33,684 nucleotides of DNA from Gammaproteobacteria bacterium (GCA_009692285.1 SHZO01000008.1:1-33684), one strand, 5' to 3'. Positions 8,388 through 17,366 are shown, counted from the stretch's first letter. Notes: generated by a model not told the origin, from the letters alone. Translations and numbers: made by a program.

Positions 8388-9746
8388 TCAATGTTTAGGA
8401 AAACCAGTTGGCATGCTCCCCTGAAAGGCACCTAACATGCGCCTCAACTTGCCTCCTTTCATGTTTTTCATCATGCGCTGCATCTCAGTGAACTGCTTCA
8501 AAAGCCGATTCACATCCTGCACTTGAGTACCCGAACCCTTAGCAATGCGGCGGCGGCGTGAACCATCGAGTAATTCAGGTTTACGGCGTTCACGGTGAGT
8601 CATGGAATTAATAATGGCAATTTGCTGCACTAAGGCATTAGCCCCTTGAGCTGGCACCGATGCGCCCTTAGTCAGGTGGGCGGGTAGCTTATCCATCAAA
8701 GCACCTAAACCGCCCATACTCTGCAACTGCTCCAATTGGCTCTTAAGATCATAAAAATCAAAGCGAGCCCCTGAAACGACTTTGCGTGCCAGTCGCTCGG
8801 CTTCAGCAGCATCCACTTTGCCTTGAGCTTGCTCGACCAAAGCAAGCACATCGCCCATACCCAAAATACGGCCAGCCATGCGCTCAGGGTCAAAGGCTTG
8901 CAAGGCATCAAGCTTCTCACCAACACCTAAGAATACGATGGGCTTGCCCGTTACTTGTCGTACCGATAATGCCGCACCACCGCGCGCATCACCATCAGCT
9001 TTAGTCAGGATAATACCTGTTAGATCCATCGCGTCACTAAAAGAACGTGCGGAATTTAACGCATCTTGACCAGCCATTGCATCAACGATGAACAAGCGTT
9101 CATGGGAACTAACGGCAGCTTCAATAGCCTGCATTTCAAGCATTAAATCGCTGTCAACATGCAAACGGCCTGCCGTATCGATAATAAGAAAATCAAAAAC
9201 CCCGTTACGCGCTACCTGCAAAGCACTCTGCGCAATAACGACTGGATCATCACTGCTTTGTGAGTTATGAAAACCAGCGCCCACTTGCTCAGCTAATCTT
9301 TGTAATTGCAAAATAGCTGCGGGGCGACGCACGTCAGTGCTGACTAACAAGACTTTTTTATTTTGTGTCTCAATAAGCCAATGTGCGAGTTTACCAGCAG
9401 TAGTGGTCTTGCCTACTCCCTGCAAACCGGCCAACAAAACCACATAAGGAGGTTGCGCGCGAAACTCAAAACCAGCACGCATCCCACCCATTAATTGCAC
9501 TAACTCGCTATGCAAAATACTGATGAACACTTGCCCAGGCGTAAGGGATGCAGCAACTTCTGCGCCATGAGCCTTAACCCGTACGCTATCAATAAAAGTT
9601 TTAATCACGGGCAACGCGACGTCGGCCTCGAGCAACGCCATACGTACTTCGCGCAGGGTGTCAGTGATATTATCTTCGCTAATACGCCCCTTACCGCGCA
9701 AATTCTGAACAGTTTTAGTAAACCGTTGGCTAAGAGTATCAAACAT
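8388..9746 (-). CDS. ffh: Signal recognition particle protein Ffh
   Basis: A 452-residue SRP54-type GTPase that binds 4.5S RNA and targets membrane proteins cotranslationally. N domain at residues 1-90 (MFDTLSQRFTKTVQNLRGKGRISEDNI). G domain with GLQGVGKTTTAGKLA (G1, about 108-122), DTAGRLHVD (G3) and TKADGDARGGAAL (G4). The methionine-rich M domain contains RRRRIAKGSGTQVQDVNRLL and MQRMMKNMKGG, the RNA- and signal-binding parts. The N-terminus matches E. coli Ffh, so the ATG at 9746 is right. Yet no Shine-Dalgarno precedes it, and a TATACT ends 8 nt upstream, suggesting a leaderless or nearly leaderless message. It is divergent from corB; E. coli has ypjD between these two genes, absent here. 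Confidence 0.97.
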   Translation of the reverse strand: MFDTLSQRFTKTVQNLRGKGRISEDNITDTLREVRMALLEADVALPVIKTFIDSVRVKAHGAEVAASLTPGQVFISILHSELVQLMGGMRAGFEFRAQPPYVVLLAGLQGVGKTTTAGKLAHWLIETQNKKVLLVSTDVRRPAAILQLQRLAEQVGAGFHNSQSSDDPVVIAQSALQVARNGVFDFLIIDTAGRLHVDSDLMLEMQAIEAAVSSHERLFIVDAMAGQDALNSARSFSDAMDLTGIILTKADGDARGGAALSVRQVTGKPIVFLGVGEKLDALQAFDPERMAGRILGMGDVLALVEQAQGKVDAAEAERLARKVVSGARFDFYDLKSQLEQLQSMGGLGALMDKLPAHLTKGASVPAQGANALVQQIAIINSMTHRERRKPELLDGSRRRRIAKGSGTQVQDVNRLLKQFTEMQRMMKNMKGGKLRRMLGAFQGSMPTGFPKH

Positions 9747-9754
9747 ATGCTCGT

Positions 9755-9762
9755 AGTATAAA
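9755..9762. promoter_or_regulatory. Overlapping divergent -10 candidates between ffh and corB
   Basis: The core AGTATAAA gives TATACT on the minus strand (9760 to 9755, towards ffh) and TATAAA on the + strand (9757-9762, towards corB). The minus-strand hexamer would start ffh RNA about 1-2 nt before its ATG. The + strand hexamer would give corB a leader of about 35 nt containing its AGGAG. Neither has a good -35 at 16-18 bp, so this is tentative. Confidence 0.35.
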
Positions 9763-9803
9763 CCTTCCCCACACTATGCTATGAGTACGCCTAGGAGCAC
9801 TAA

Positions 9804-11120
9804 TTGCAAGAACTTACTACACCCGTCCTACTTTGGTTGCTACTACTGATGCTGTTCGCTGTGGCGTTTGCCTCGGGCACTGAAGTGGCCATGCTTTCTG
9901 CTAACCGCTACCGCATACGAACACTTGCAGCAACTGGAGATCAACGGGCACGTATCTTAGAGACCCTACTGGCTAAGCCGGATGAATGGCTTGGTGCGAA
10001 TCTTATCGTGCTCACACTCGCAAGCGCCGGTGCAACAACGATTGCAACAATTCTAGCAGTACGTAGCGGGAATTATTACGCGTTGATTTTTCCAACACTC
10101 ATCATACCGATTCTGATGCTAGTTTTCTGCGAACTTGCGCCAAAAATATATGCTGCTATCCGCGTAGATGCCGTGGCCTTAATGGCAGCACCTATTTATC
10201 GCGTGATGGTAAAGATCGCACGCCCTGGAGTAAGTTTAGCAAACTGGGCTGCCTACAGAATGCTGAAAATATTTGGTGTTATAAAAAAATCTAATAGAGA
10301 AACCACGCAACTCTCACCTGAGGAGTTGCGAATGATCGTAAATGAATCTGGCCCCATGGTGCCACAACGTCACCGTAACATGCTGCTATCAATTCTTGAT
10401 CTTGAACGCACTACAGTCAATGATATTATGATTCCACGCCAAGAAATTTCGGGTATAGATCTAGAAAATGACTGGGAGCGAATTCTGGAGCAATTACGCC
10501 AAACACCACATACGCGTCTACCTGTATATGAAGGCGATATAGACAATATGATTGGTTTGCTACATATGAAGCGTGTAGCCCAAGAACTTGCGCGTGGCGC
10601 TCTAGATCGAGAGAAACTTCGTGATTTAGCATTGCAACGGGAACCTTACTTTGTACCCGAAGCGGCTTCTTTAACAGTGCAACTGGCTAACTTCCAGCGC
10701 TCACGACGACGCTTTGCTTTTGTAGTAGATGAGTATGGAGATATTTTAGGTCTAGTAACGCTCGAGGATATTCTCGAAGAGATTGTAGGAGAATTCACTA
10801 CTGATCCTGCCACAATCTCACACAAAGATATCTATCGAGAATCTAACGAGGTTTATATTGTTAACGCGAGTGCAACTATTCGCGCTTTAAATCGATCCCT
10901 TGCTTGGCAATTACCAACCGATGGGCCAAAAACTTTAAATGGGTTGCTCCTAGAGAAACTTGAAACAATTCCTACCGCAGGTATAACAGTAGAGATGGGC
11001 GAACTTGAGATGGAAGTTCTACAGATAACTGACAATGCAATCCGCACGGTGCGAGTGCGCACCGGTAATGCTCGTCTTTTAGTCGTTAAAGGCACGACTG
11101 ACGGCATCAGCGAGACGTGA
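9804..11120 (+). CDS. corB: CNNM/CorB-type transporter with CBS pair (HlyC/CorC family)
   Basis: A 438-residue membrane protein. The N-terminal DUF21/CNNM domain has about four hydrophobic segments within residues 1-150 (VLLWLLLLMLFAVAFASGTEVAML; TLIIPILMLVFCELAPKIYA). A CBS pair follows at about 190-320 (IMIPRQEI, TRLPVYEG, FVVDEYGDILGLVTLEDILEEIVGEF), then a CorC_HlyC domain to the C-terminus. The family is linked to Mg2+/Co2+ export; substrate not shown here. Start is TTG at 9804, supported by AGGAG at 9793-9797 with a 6-nt spacer. It is next to ffh, as corB (yfjD) is near ffh in E. coli. Its last 42 bp overlap the end of radA on the other strand. Confidence 0.9.
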   Translation: MQELTTPVLLWLLLLMLFAVAFASGTEVAMLSANRYRIRTLAATGDQRARILETLLAKPDEWLGANLIVLTLASAGATTIATILAVRSGNYYALIFPTLIIPILMLVFCELAPKIYAAIRVDAVALMAAPIYRVMVKIARPGVSLANWAAYRMLKIFGVIKKSNRETTQLSPEELRMIVNESGPMVPQRHRNMLLSILDLERTTVNDIMIPRQEISGIDLENDWERILEQLRQTPHTRLPVYEGDIDNMIGLLHMKRVAQELARGALDREKLRDLALQREPYFVPEAASLTVQLANFQRSRRRFAFVVDEYGDILGLVTLEDILEEIVGEFTTDPATISHKDIYRESNEVYIVNASATIRALNRSLAWQLPTDGPKTLNGLLLEKLETIPTAGITVEMGELEMEVLQITDNAIRTVRVRTGNARLLVVKGTTDGISET

Positions 11121-12443
11121 TATACCAATAACTTTCAAACCATCGATAGTCTTACGGGGAAGATTATCCTCAGCTACCAAAGCAGTTTTAAAACCCTGCT
11201 TAGCTGCCTCGCGTAAACGCTCTTCACCATAGGGCACTGGCCTTACTTCTCCGGTTAGGCCCACCTCACCAAAAGCAACAAGAGTTGCAGGAAGAGCACG
11301 ATCACGTAGGCTTGAAGCTAAAGCCAGCAAGACGGGTAAATCACTAGCTGTTTCATGCAACGTCAAACCGCCCACGACATTAGAAAAAACATCATGATCT
11401 TGAAGTGACAAACCTGCATGGCGATTTAAAACAGCAAGTAACATAGCCAAACGCGTGTTATCCAAGCCTTGAGCCACGCGACGAGGATTCCCAAAACGCA
11501 TCGGATCCACTAAACCCTGAATCTCAACTAATAGAGGCCTTCCGCCTTCGCGTGCCACTGTTACAAGACTGCCAGCAGCAATAACTGATGGACGCGCCAA
11601 AAATATTGCGGAGGGATTAGAAACTTCACGTAATCCGCTTTCGGTCATACCAAAAAAAGCTAGCTCATTCACAGCACCAAAACGATTTTTGGTTGCGCGA
11701 ACTATTCGAAAACGCGAGCCCGCATCGCTTTCGAAGTAAAGCACTGTATCAACTAAATGCTCCAGAACTTTTGGTCCGGCAATAGTCCCCTCGCGCGTAA
11801 CATGGCCAATGATGAAAACAGCCGTACTTGAAGCTTTAGCAAAGCGTACTAACGCTGCACCACACTCGCGCAACTGCGCCACACCCCCAGCACTAGAGGG
11901 AACCTCAGGAGAGTAGACGGTCTGAATAGAATCTACAACGAGTATTACGGCCGACTGAAGTCGCGTAGTTTCTAAAATTCTTTCTAAATCTGATTCAGGA
12001 GCAATATGTAAACTTCCTGCCTTTAGACCTAATCTTTGCCCACGCAAACCCACCTGCGCAGCCGATTCTTCTCCGGTGGCGTAGAGCACAGCTTGATTCG
12101 CAGCTACATGTGCGGCGACTTGCAGCAATAGAGTTGACTTACCAATCCCAGGGTCACCGCCTAATAGAATTACACTCCCAGGGACGATGCCGCCGCCCAA
12201 GACACGGTCAAGCTCTACTGAGCCAGTCAGTAACCGTGATGCTAAGACCTCTGAACCTAGGCGACCAACCTGCGCCGGCATGAGTGCGGCGCCAGTACGT
12301 TTACGCATAGTATCAGCACTCTTCGGAGCGCGTACGCGTTGCTCAAATGTATTCCATTCGGAACATGCTGGGCACTGACCTTGCCAACGCGACACCTCAT
12401 CACCACATGCTCGACAAACAAATACTAGACTAGACTTTGACAT
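11079..12443 (-). CDS. radA: DNA repair protein RadA (Sms)
   Basis: A 454-residue RecA-like, Lon-related ATPase that drives branch migration in recombination. It has an N-terminal zinc finger (C10RAC...C24PAC, in the window VCRACGDEVSRWQGQCPAC), a Walker A GDPGIGKSTLL (about 96-106), the RadA-specific KNRFG motif (about 254-258), and a C-terminal Lon-protease-like domain (GGLTLHETASDLPVLLALASSL). Length matches E. coli RadA (460). It starts 7 nt after the alr stop and has only weak Shine-Dalgarno signal. The 3' end overlaps corB by 42 bp tail to tail. Confidence 0.96.
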   Translation of the reverse strand: MSKSSLVFVCRACGDEVSRWQGQCPACSEWNTFEQRVRAPKSADTMRKRTGAALMPAQVGRLGSEVLASRLLTGSVELDRVLGGGIVPGSVILLGGDPGIGKSTLLLQVAAHVAANQAVLYATGEESAAQVGLRGQRLGLKAGSLHIAPESDLERILETTRLQSAVILVVDSIQTVYSPEVPSSAGGVAQLRECGAALVRFAKASSTAVFIIGHVTREGTIAGPKVLEHLVDTVLYFESDAGSRFRIVRATKNRFGAVNELAFFGMTESGLREVSNPSAIFLARPSVIAAGSLVTVAREGGRPLLVEIQGLVDPMRFGNPRRVAQGLDNTRLAMLLAVLNRHAGLSLQDHDVFSNVVGGLTLHETASDLPVLLALASSLRDRALPATLVAFGEVGLTGEVRPVPYGEERLREAAKQGFKTALVAEDNLPRKTIDGLKVIGISRLADAVSRAFND

Positions 12444-12450
12444 TTATAGT

Positions 12451-13560
12451 TTAATCTTTGAGTGGAACACGATGACTCAACCCACATAATAATTCATATG
12501 GAATACTCTGCGCTGCGGCAGCGACCTCTTCAACCTTCAACCCTGGTCCCCATAATTGCGCGCATGAACCCACATGGACCGCAGGCAACTCCGTAACATC
12601 AACGGCGATCATATCCATCGAAACCCTACCAACTAAAGGCGCTCGTTGCGCAGTTGTGGCACCAGATGCACAAATAAGAACTGGCGCGCCACTAGGCAAG
12701 TGACGCGGCACACCATCGCCATACCCAGCGGCTAAAATAGCTAAACGCGTGGCGCGAGTAGCGCGCCAACTTGCGCCATAGCCGACAGACTCCCCCACTG
12801 CCACTTGGCGAGTAGCGATCACGGTGGTCTGAAAAGTCATTACTGGCAAGAGCCCCAATGAGTCTCCCTCACGCGAAGCCGAAGGCGAGACGCCATAAAG
12901 AGCAAGACCTGGACGAATCCAATCACCCTGAGCATTAGGCCAAAACAAAGCACCGGCAGAGTTTCCAATACTCGTTACAGGCTTAGACCCTAGGGTAGTA
13001 CTCAAGGGCCCCAATACTCTCTCAAAACACTGCAACTGATGCGCTGTCATATCGCTTTCAAGTTCATCAGCACAAGCCAAGTGTGTCATCATACGCAACT
13101 CACGCAACGGTCTTTGCAGATTACATAACCTTTGTTGCACAGAGAGAATCTGCTCTGGCCTGAAACCCAAGCGGTTCATTCCAGTATCAACTTTCAACCA
13201 CACGATAAATTGGTGCGTCCCTGAAAAGTGCTCGAGGGATGCAACCTGGCTTAAGTCGTGCACAACAATCTCTAAATTAGCTAATGCAGCGCTGGCAAGC
13301 TGCATGGCATCAAAAGCCCCTTCAAGCAAAACAATAGGCTGAGTGATCCCTGCAGCACGCAGTTCTAAGGCCTCATCCAAACGAGCTACAGCGAACGCGT
13401 CTGCGCTCGGTAATGCCTGAGCAATATTAATTAGCCCGTGACCGTAAGCATTAGCTTTAATAACGGCCATGACCTTAGAACGTGGAGCAGCACGACGTAG
13501 AACTCGCAAATTAGAATTTAAAGCTGAAACATCAATGAGTGCGCGGATGAGCTCCCTCAC
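12451..13560 (-). CDS. alr: Alanine racemase (PLP-dependent)
   Basis: A 369-residue fold-type III PLP enzyme that interconverts L- and D-alanine for peptidoglycan. K35, the PLP lysine, lies in VIKANAYGHG (residues 33-42). The other catalytic tyrosine is in SVGYGASWRA (about 258-267). LKVDTGMNRLGF and LVGRVSMDMIAVDV are also typical. Start GTG at 13560 lies 6 nt after the dnaB stop. The order rplI-dnaB-alr is common in Pseudomonas-type genomes. An alanine dehydrogenase is encoded 2.7 kb away, so both alanine-handling enzymes sit on the same arm, but not in one operon. Confidence 0.96.
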   Translation of the reverse strand: MRELIRALIDVSALNSNLRVLRRAAPRSKVMAVIKANAYGHGLINIAQALPSADAFAVARLDEALELRAAGITQPIVLLEGAFDAMQLASAALANLEIVVHDLSQVASLEHFSGTHQFIVWLKVDTGMNRLGFRPEQILSVQQRLCNLQRPLRELRMMTHLACADELESDMTAHQLQCFERVLGPLSTTLGSKPVTSIGNSAGALFWPNAQGDWIRPGLALYGVSPSASREGDSLGLLPVMTFQTTVIATRQVAVGESVGYGASWRATRATRLAILAAGYGDGVPRHLPSGAPVLICASGATTAQRAPLVGRVSMDMIAVDVTELPAVHVGSCAQLWGPGLKVEEVAAAAQSIPYELLCGLSHRVPLKD

Positions 13561-13566
13561 GATGTT

Positions 13567-14943
13567 CTAACGCAGGACGCCCTCGGCATATGAATCTGGA
13601 GCATAGTTTGAAAAACGCGAATATTGCCCCTGGAATGTCAAGAGGAAAGTACCGGTTTCCCCATTACGGTGTTTAGCTAAATCTATTTCAGCAATGCCTT
13701 TCTTAGTGGTGTTTTTGTCATACACCTCCTCTCGATAAATAAGCAGAATCATGTCTGCATCCTGCTCAATGGCACCCGATTCACGCAAGTCAGACATCAC
13801 TGGTTTTTTATCAACGCGCTGCTCTACACCACGATTTAACTGCGATAAAGCAATGACAGGTACTTTCAATTCTTTGGCCAGAGCCTTCAGACCACGGGAT
13901 ATCTCTGCAATCTCTGTGGCGCGGTTTTCTTTTGTGCCCGGAACTTGCATTAATTGCAAATAATCAACCACAACCATATCCAAGCCATGTTCTCGAGACA
14001 CTCGGCGCGCACGAGCACGTAATTCGGTAGGCGTTAAGCCAGGAGTTTCATCAATAAAAATACGCGCTTCGGCAAGCTGTGCAGACGCACCAGTGATACG
14101 CGGCCAATCTTCATCAGAGATTTGTCCGCTGCGAATATGACTCAGATTCACTCGCCCAATGGAAGAGAGCATGCGAGTCATTAACTGCTCAGAGGGCATT
14201 TCCATAGAGAAAATTACTACTGAGGCTTTAACGCCCGACTTAAGCGCGGCGTATTCAGCCATATTAACTGCAAAAGTGGTTTTACCCATTGAGGGGCGAC
14301 CCGCTACAACGACTAAATCACCTGGACGCAAACCACCAGTCTTGCGATCAAACTCATCAAAACCGCTCGGCAAACCGCGCATACCCGTAGGGTTCTGATG
14401 CCACTCATCAATTTGATCAATGAGTCCAGGCATAAGTGATTGCACCGATACGGCACCTTCACGTTGGCCACGCGACCCTTTTTCTGCAATGGCAAAAACT
14501 CGCCCTTCAGCGGTATCCACAAGTTCACGCGCAGTTTCTCCTTCATTATTGAAGACTGAGGACGCTATATCGGTACCGGCGGTGAGTAATTGCCGCAGTA
14601 GAGACCGCTCACGCACGATAGCAGCATAAGCTCGCACATTCGCAGCAGTGGGCGTATCTCGCGCGAGCGCACCTAGATAGGCTAAACCACCAGCTTGGGT
14701 AATTTGTCCTACACGTTCGAGATGCTCACTAACGGTTACAGCATCACACGGTTGTGCTTGCGAGGCTAAATGCCCAATAGAATCAAAGATTAGACGATGA
14801 TCTGGGCGGTAGAAATCTTCCGTGCGCAGAACATCCGCGACATTATCCCAGGCTTGAGCATCGAGAAGTAATCCGCCCAAAACGGCTTGCTCCGCCTCGA
14901 TAGAATGTGGCGGCGTGCGTATCTCTACACCACGATCGCTCAC
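13567..14943 (-). CDS. dnaB: Replicative DNA helicase DnaB
   Basis: A 458-residue hexameric 5'-3' helicase. The N-terminal primase-interaction domain opens with PPHSIEAEQAVLGGLLLD. The RecA-like core has Walker A GRPSMGKTTFAVNMAEYAA (about 214-232), SMEMPSEQLMTRM, Walker B VVVDYLQLM (about 323-331), SQLNRGVEQR (about 368-377) and SDLRESGAIEQDADMI. No intein interrupts the P-loop or the SDLRESG region. Start is GTG at 14943, 7 nt after the rplI stop. The end of rplI (GAGGAG) serves as its ribosome binding site at about 8-13 nt, so it is translationally coupled to L9. Confidence 0.97.
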   Translation of the reverse strand: MSDRGVEIRTPPHSIEAEQAVLGGLLLDAQAWDNVADVLRTEDFYRPDHRLIFDSIGHLASQAQPCDAVTVSEHLERVGQITQAGGLAYLGALARDTPTAANVRAYAAIVRERSLLRQLLTAGTDIASSVFNNEGETARELVDTAEGRVFAIAEKGSRGQREGAVSVQSLMPGLIDQIDEWHQNPTGMRGLPSGFDEFDRKTGGLRPGDLVVVAGRPSMGKTTFAVNMAEYAALKSGVKASVVIFSMEMPSEQLMTRMLSSIGRVNLSHIRSGQISDEDWPRITGASAQLAEARIFIDETPGLTPTELRARARRVSREHGLDMVVVDYLQLMQVPGTKENRATEIAEISRGLKALAKELKVPVIALSQLNRGVEQRVDKKPVMSDLRESGAIEQDADMILLIYREEVYDKNTTKKGIAEIDLAKHRNGETGTFLLTFQGQYSRFSNYAPDSYAEGVLR

Positions 14944-14950
14944 CCGACGA

Positions 14951-15400
14951 TCACTCCTCGGCGACGATAGTTACCAACAATTGCACATCGATGTCGGTGT
15001 GCAAATGCAGGACGACCTGATGCTCGCCAATCATGCGGATTGGGCCACTGGGCAAACGCACTTCAGATCGTTCGATCTTGTGACCCTGACTTGAGCAAGC
15101 ATCGGCTATATCGGCAGTGCCAATTGAACCAAACAACTTGCCTTCGCTGCCGGCTTTAGCTGAAATACGGAGCATAAAATCTTTTAATGTGCTGGCACGG
15201 GCTTCGCCTTTTGACAAATCATCGCTAGCAATTCTTTCTAGTTCTTCACGCCGCAATTCGAACTTTGCAACGTTAGAAAGAGTGGCAAGCGTAGCCTTGC
15301 CTTTAGGCAGTAGAAAATTACGGCCGTAGCCAGAGCTCACTTGCACGCGATCGCCGATACCACCGAGATTGGCAACTTTTTGCAACAGAATTACGTCCAT
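14951..15400 (-). CDS. rplI: 50S ribosomal protein L9
   Basis: A 149-residue protein with MDVILLQKVANLGGIGDRVQVSSGYGRNFLLPKGKA at the N-terminus, a long charged linker helix (KFELRREELERIASDD) and a C-terminal domain ending LLVTIVAEE. L9 stabilises the L1 stalk base and helps maintain frame. Length equals E. coli L9 (149). AAGGGA about 8 nt before the ATG is a ribosome binding site. Third gene of rpsF-rpsR-rplI, followed by dnaB at 7 nt. Confidence 0.97.
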   Translation of the reverse strand: MDVILLQKVANLGGIGDRVQVSSGYGRNFLLPKGKATLATLSNVAKFELRREELERIASDDLSKGEARASTLKDFMLRISAKAGSEGKLFGSIGTADIADACSSQGHKIERSEVRLPSGPIRMIGEHQVVLHLHTDIDVQLLVTIVAEE

Positions 15401-15419
15401 GATTTATCCCTTTACCAGC

Positions 15420-15671
15420 TTAATGCTGGTCCGTATAAGGCAACAAGGAGAGGTAGCGAGCGCGACGAATCGCAGTGGCTAACTGACGCTGATAGAAAGC
15501 GCGTGTGCCGGTAATGCGGCTTGGCACGATCTTACCTGTTTCAGTGATGTACCCTTTAAGAGTTGCTAAATCTTTGTAGTCAATCTGCTTCACATCTTCT
15601 GCAGTGAAGCGACAAAACTTCTTACGACGCGTAAAGCGGCTAGCTCCGCCCTGCTGTTTATCTTCTTTCAT
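15420..15671 (-). CDS. rpsR: 30S ribosomal protein S18
   Basis: An 83-residue protein with the S18 core [42 protein letters not shown] and [14 protein letters not shown]. It forms a complex with S6 on the 30S platform. It is several residues longer than E. coli S18 (75) because of an N-terminal extension [18 protein letters not shown] about 10 nt upstream supports this start. rpsF lies 25 nt upstream with no priB between them. Confidence 0.96.
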   Translation of the reverse strand: MKEDKQQGGASRFTRRKKFCRFTAEDVKQIDYKDLATLKGYITETGKIVPSRITGTRAFYQRQLATAIRRARYLSLLPYTDQH

Positions 15672-15696
15672 TATTTATTTTCCTATGAAGCTTTAT

Positions 15697-16110
15697 TTAG
15701 TCGTTATCAAGTGGTGAATCATAGCCACTCATATCATCACGACGACGGCGTGGACGATCGTCCATCCCGTCTTCCCCGACAACTTCCTCTTCAGGGGGAC
15801 GCATCATCGGTGAAGGCTCCGTAACCGGACCATCCATCTTAACCACCAAATGACGTAGAACAGCATCACTGAAACGGAATGAGCCAGTCAACTCGTTTAA
15901 AGTTTTGATGTCAGTTTCGATGTTTAAAAGAATGTAGTGCGCCTTGAGAACTTTAGCGATCGGGAACATAAGTTGCCGACGACCCCAGTCTTCGAGACGG
16001 TGAACTTTGCCACCACCTTGAACAATCATGCCTTGGTAGCGCTCAAGCATGGCAGGAACCTGCTCGCTCTGATCAGGATGAACCAGAAATATAACTTCAT
16101 AGTGCCTCAT
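15697..16110 (-). CDS. rpsF: 30S ribosomal protein S6
   Basis: A 137-residue protein. [41 protein letters not shown] and [25 protein letters not shown] define S6. The last 30 or so residues form a charged tail, acidic then Arg-rich (RPRRRRDD) then acidic, in place of the polyglutamate tail of E. coli S6. AGGAG ends 5 nt before the ATG. A good minus-strand promoter (TTGGCG-18-TATAGT) lies about 70 nt upstream, so rpsF opens a new transcript that can run through rpsR, rplI, dnaB, alr and radA. Confidence 0.96.
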   Translation of the reverse strand: MRHYEVIFLVHPDQSEQVPAMLERYQGMIVQGGGKVHRLEDWGRRQLMFPIAKVLKAHYILLNIETDIKTLNELTGSFRFSDAVLRHLVVKMDGPVTEPSPMMRPPEEEVVGEDGMDDRPRRRRDDMSGYDSPLDND

Positions 16111-16180
16111 GTTTTCTCCTTATGGATTAAGCCACCTAGCGAGGCGCTGCTGGTGTGGCAAGGGGACCCGAAAATCGGGG
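16111..16180 (-). promoter_or_regulatory. Structured rpsF leader, possible S6:S18 autoregulatory RNA
   Basis: Between the predicted start of transcription (about 16180) and the rpsF ATG there are two strong hairpins. One is CCCGA/TCGGG with a three-base loop at 16167-16179. The other is a long element at 16131-16159, with outer stem GCCAC/GTGGC, an inner stem AGCG/CGCT with a three-base loop, and an asymmetric internal loop between them. rpsF leaders in many bacteria bind the S6:S18 complex (established knowledge). Whether this one does is inference; I did not match it to a covariance model. Confidence 0.4.
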
Positions 16181-16186
16181 AAACGG

Positions 16187-16216
16187 ACTATAGCGAAACT
16201 GAATGGATTCCGCCAA
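16187..16216 (-). promoter_or_regulatory. Sigma70-type promoter of the rpsF operon
   Basis: On the minus strand, TTGGCG (16216 to 16211) and TATAGT (16192 to 16187) are separated by 18 bp. Match to consensus is 4/6 and 5/6. It lies about 80 nt upstream of rpsF and just beyond the ald stop. Confidence 0.6.
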
Positions 16217-16234
16217 CTTTAGTAGATTTAAGGT

Positions 16235-16256
16235 TGAGTAGACTCGCACTTACTCA
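16235..16256 (-). terminator. Hairpin 19 nt past the ald stop
   Basis: TGAGTA pairs with TACTCA around a ten-base loop. No T tract follows on the minus strand. It may mark the ald 3' end just before the rpsF promoter, but it is a weak candidate. Confidence 0.25.
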
Positions 16257-16274
16257 GATTTATAACCATTAATA

Positions 16275-17366
16275 CTACACAGACATCCCCAGCGCCTCTC
16301 GGACTGCAGGATGGACCACCCGCCCTTCACTGACATTGAGTCCCGAAGCAAGACCTCTGTCAGTAGCACATGCACGCTCCCAACCCATATTGGCTATGGC
16401 TAGCACGTAGGGTAGCGTGGCGTTATTTAGAGCAAAAGTTGAGGTGCGGGGCACCGCTCCGGGCATATTGGTCACGCAGTAATGTATTACCCCGTGTACT
16501 GAGTAAGTAGGATCAGCGTGGCTAGTTGGGCGACTCGTTGCAAAACAACCACCTTGATCGATAGCGATATCTACGACCACTGAGCCTGCCTGCATCGAGC
16601 TAATTAAGGCTTCACTCACTAGCTTTGGCGCAGCCGATCCTGGTAGAAGAACAGCACCAATGACTAGATCTGCTCCGCTAACCTCCTGCTCAATGGTGTG
16701 GGCGGTAGAATAAATAGTTTCAAGTGCTCCGCCAAAGATTAGATTCAAAGCCTGAAGTCTTTTTAAAGATTTATCTAAGACGACGACCGATGCACCTAAG
16801 CCCATAGCCATCTGGACTGCGTTTGTACCCGCAACACCACCGCCAATGACCACCACTTTGGCCGGTGCGACTCCTGGCACTCCGCCTAACAAAACACCAC
16901 GGCCGCCATAGGTCATTTGTAGCAATTGCGCGCCCACTTGGATTGACATCCGTCCTGCCACTTCGCTCATCGGAGTCAATAATGGCAAAGCACCTTCGGC
17001 ACTTTTTACGGTCTCATAGGCTATAGCATGAGCGCCTGAGCGCATTAAGGCATCGGCTTGTGGACGGTCAGCCGCTAAGTGCAGATAAGTAAAGAGCACC
17101 TGACCAGGACGCAACAGGGAACACTCGGATAACTGTGGTTCTTTAACTTTAACAATGAGATCTGAAGTTAAAAATACATCTGCGGCACATGGCAGAATCT
17201 GAGCACCCGCAGCGCAGTAGGCATCATCAGAACAACCAACCCCCAAACCCGCACTAGACTCTACGAAAACCTCATGCCCTACCTGCGTTAACTCACGCAC
17301 AGAAGCTGGGATCAATCCGACTCGATACTCATGGATTTTTATCTCTTTAGGTATGCCAATTTTCAT
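16275..17366 (-). CDS. ald: Alanine dehydrogenase
   Basis: A 363-residue NAD-dependent enzyme converting L-alanine to pyruvate and ammonia, and the reverse. [20 protein letters not shown] is the Ald N-terminus. K75 (IVKVKEP) and H96 ([10 protein letters not shown]) fall at the same numbers as the catalytic residues of characterised Ald enzymes. The NAD fold is at [27 protein letters not shown] (about 172-198). Size is usual (about 360-370). It sits between rlmB and rpsF, a place where E. coli has other genes, so it may be a lineage-specific insertion. No Shine-Dalgarno is apparent before the ATG. The upstream 298 nt are very AT-rich. No Lrp/AsnC-type regulator gene is adjacent. Confidence 0.94.
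   Translation of the reverse strand: MKIGIPKEIKIHEYRVGLIPASVRELTQVGHEVFVESSAGLGVGCSDDAYCAAGAQILPCAADVFLTSDLIVKVKEPQLSECSLLRPGQVLFTYLHLAADRPQADALMRSGAHAIAYETVKSAEGALPLLTPMSEVAGRMSIQVGAQLLQMTYGGRGVLLGGVPGVAPAKVVVIGGGVAGTNAVQMAMGLGASVVVLDKSLKRLQALNLIFGGALETIYSTAHTIEQEVSGADLVIGAVLLPGSAAPKLVSEALISSMQAGSVVVDIAIDQGGCFATSRPTSHADPTYSVHGVIHYCVTNMPGAVPRTSTFALNNATLPYVLAIANMGWERACATDRGLASGLNVSEGRVVHPAVREALGMSV

Noticed and set aside
15937-16272. 111-residue + strand frame covering the rpsF 5' end and leader
   Set aside because: It runs antisense to rpsF and through the rpsF promoter and leader. No ribosome binding site or homology is seen.
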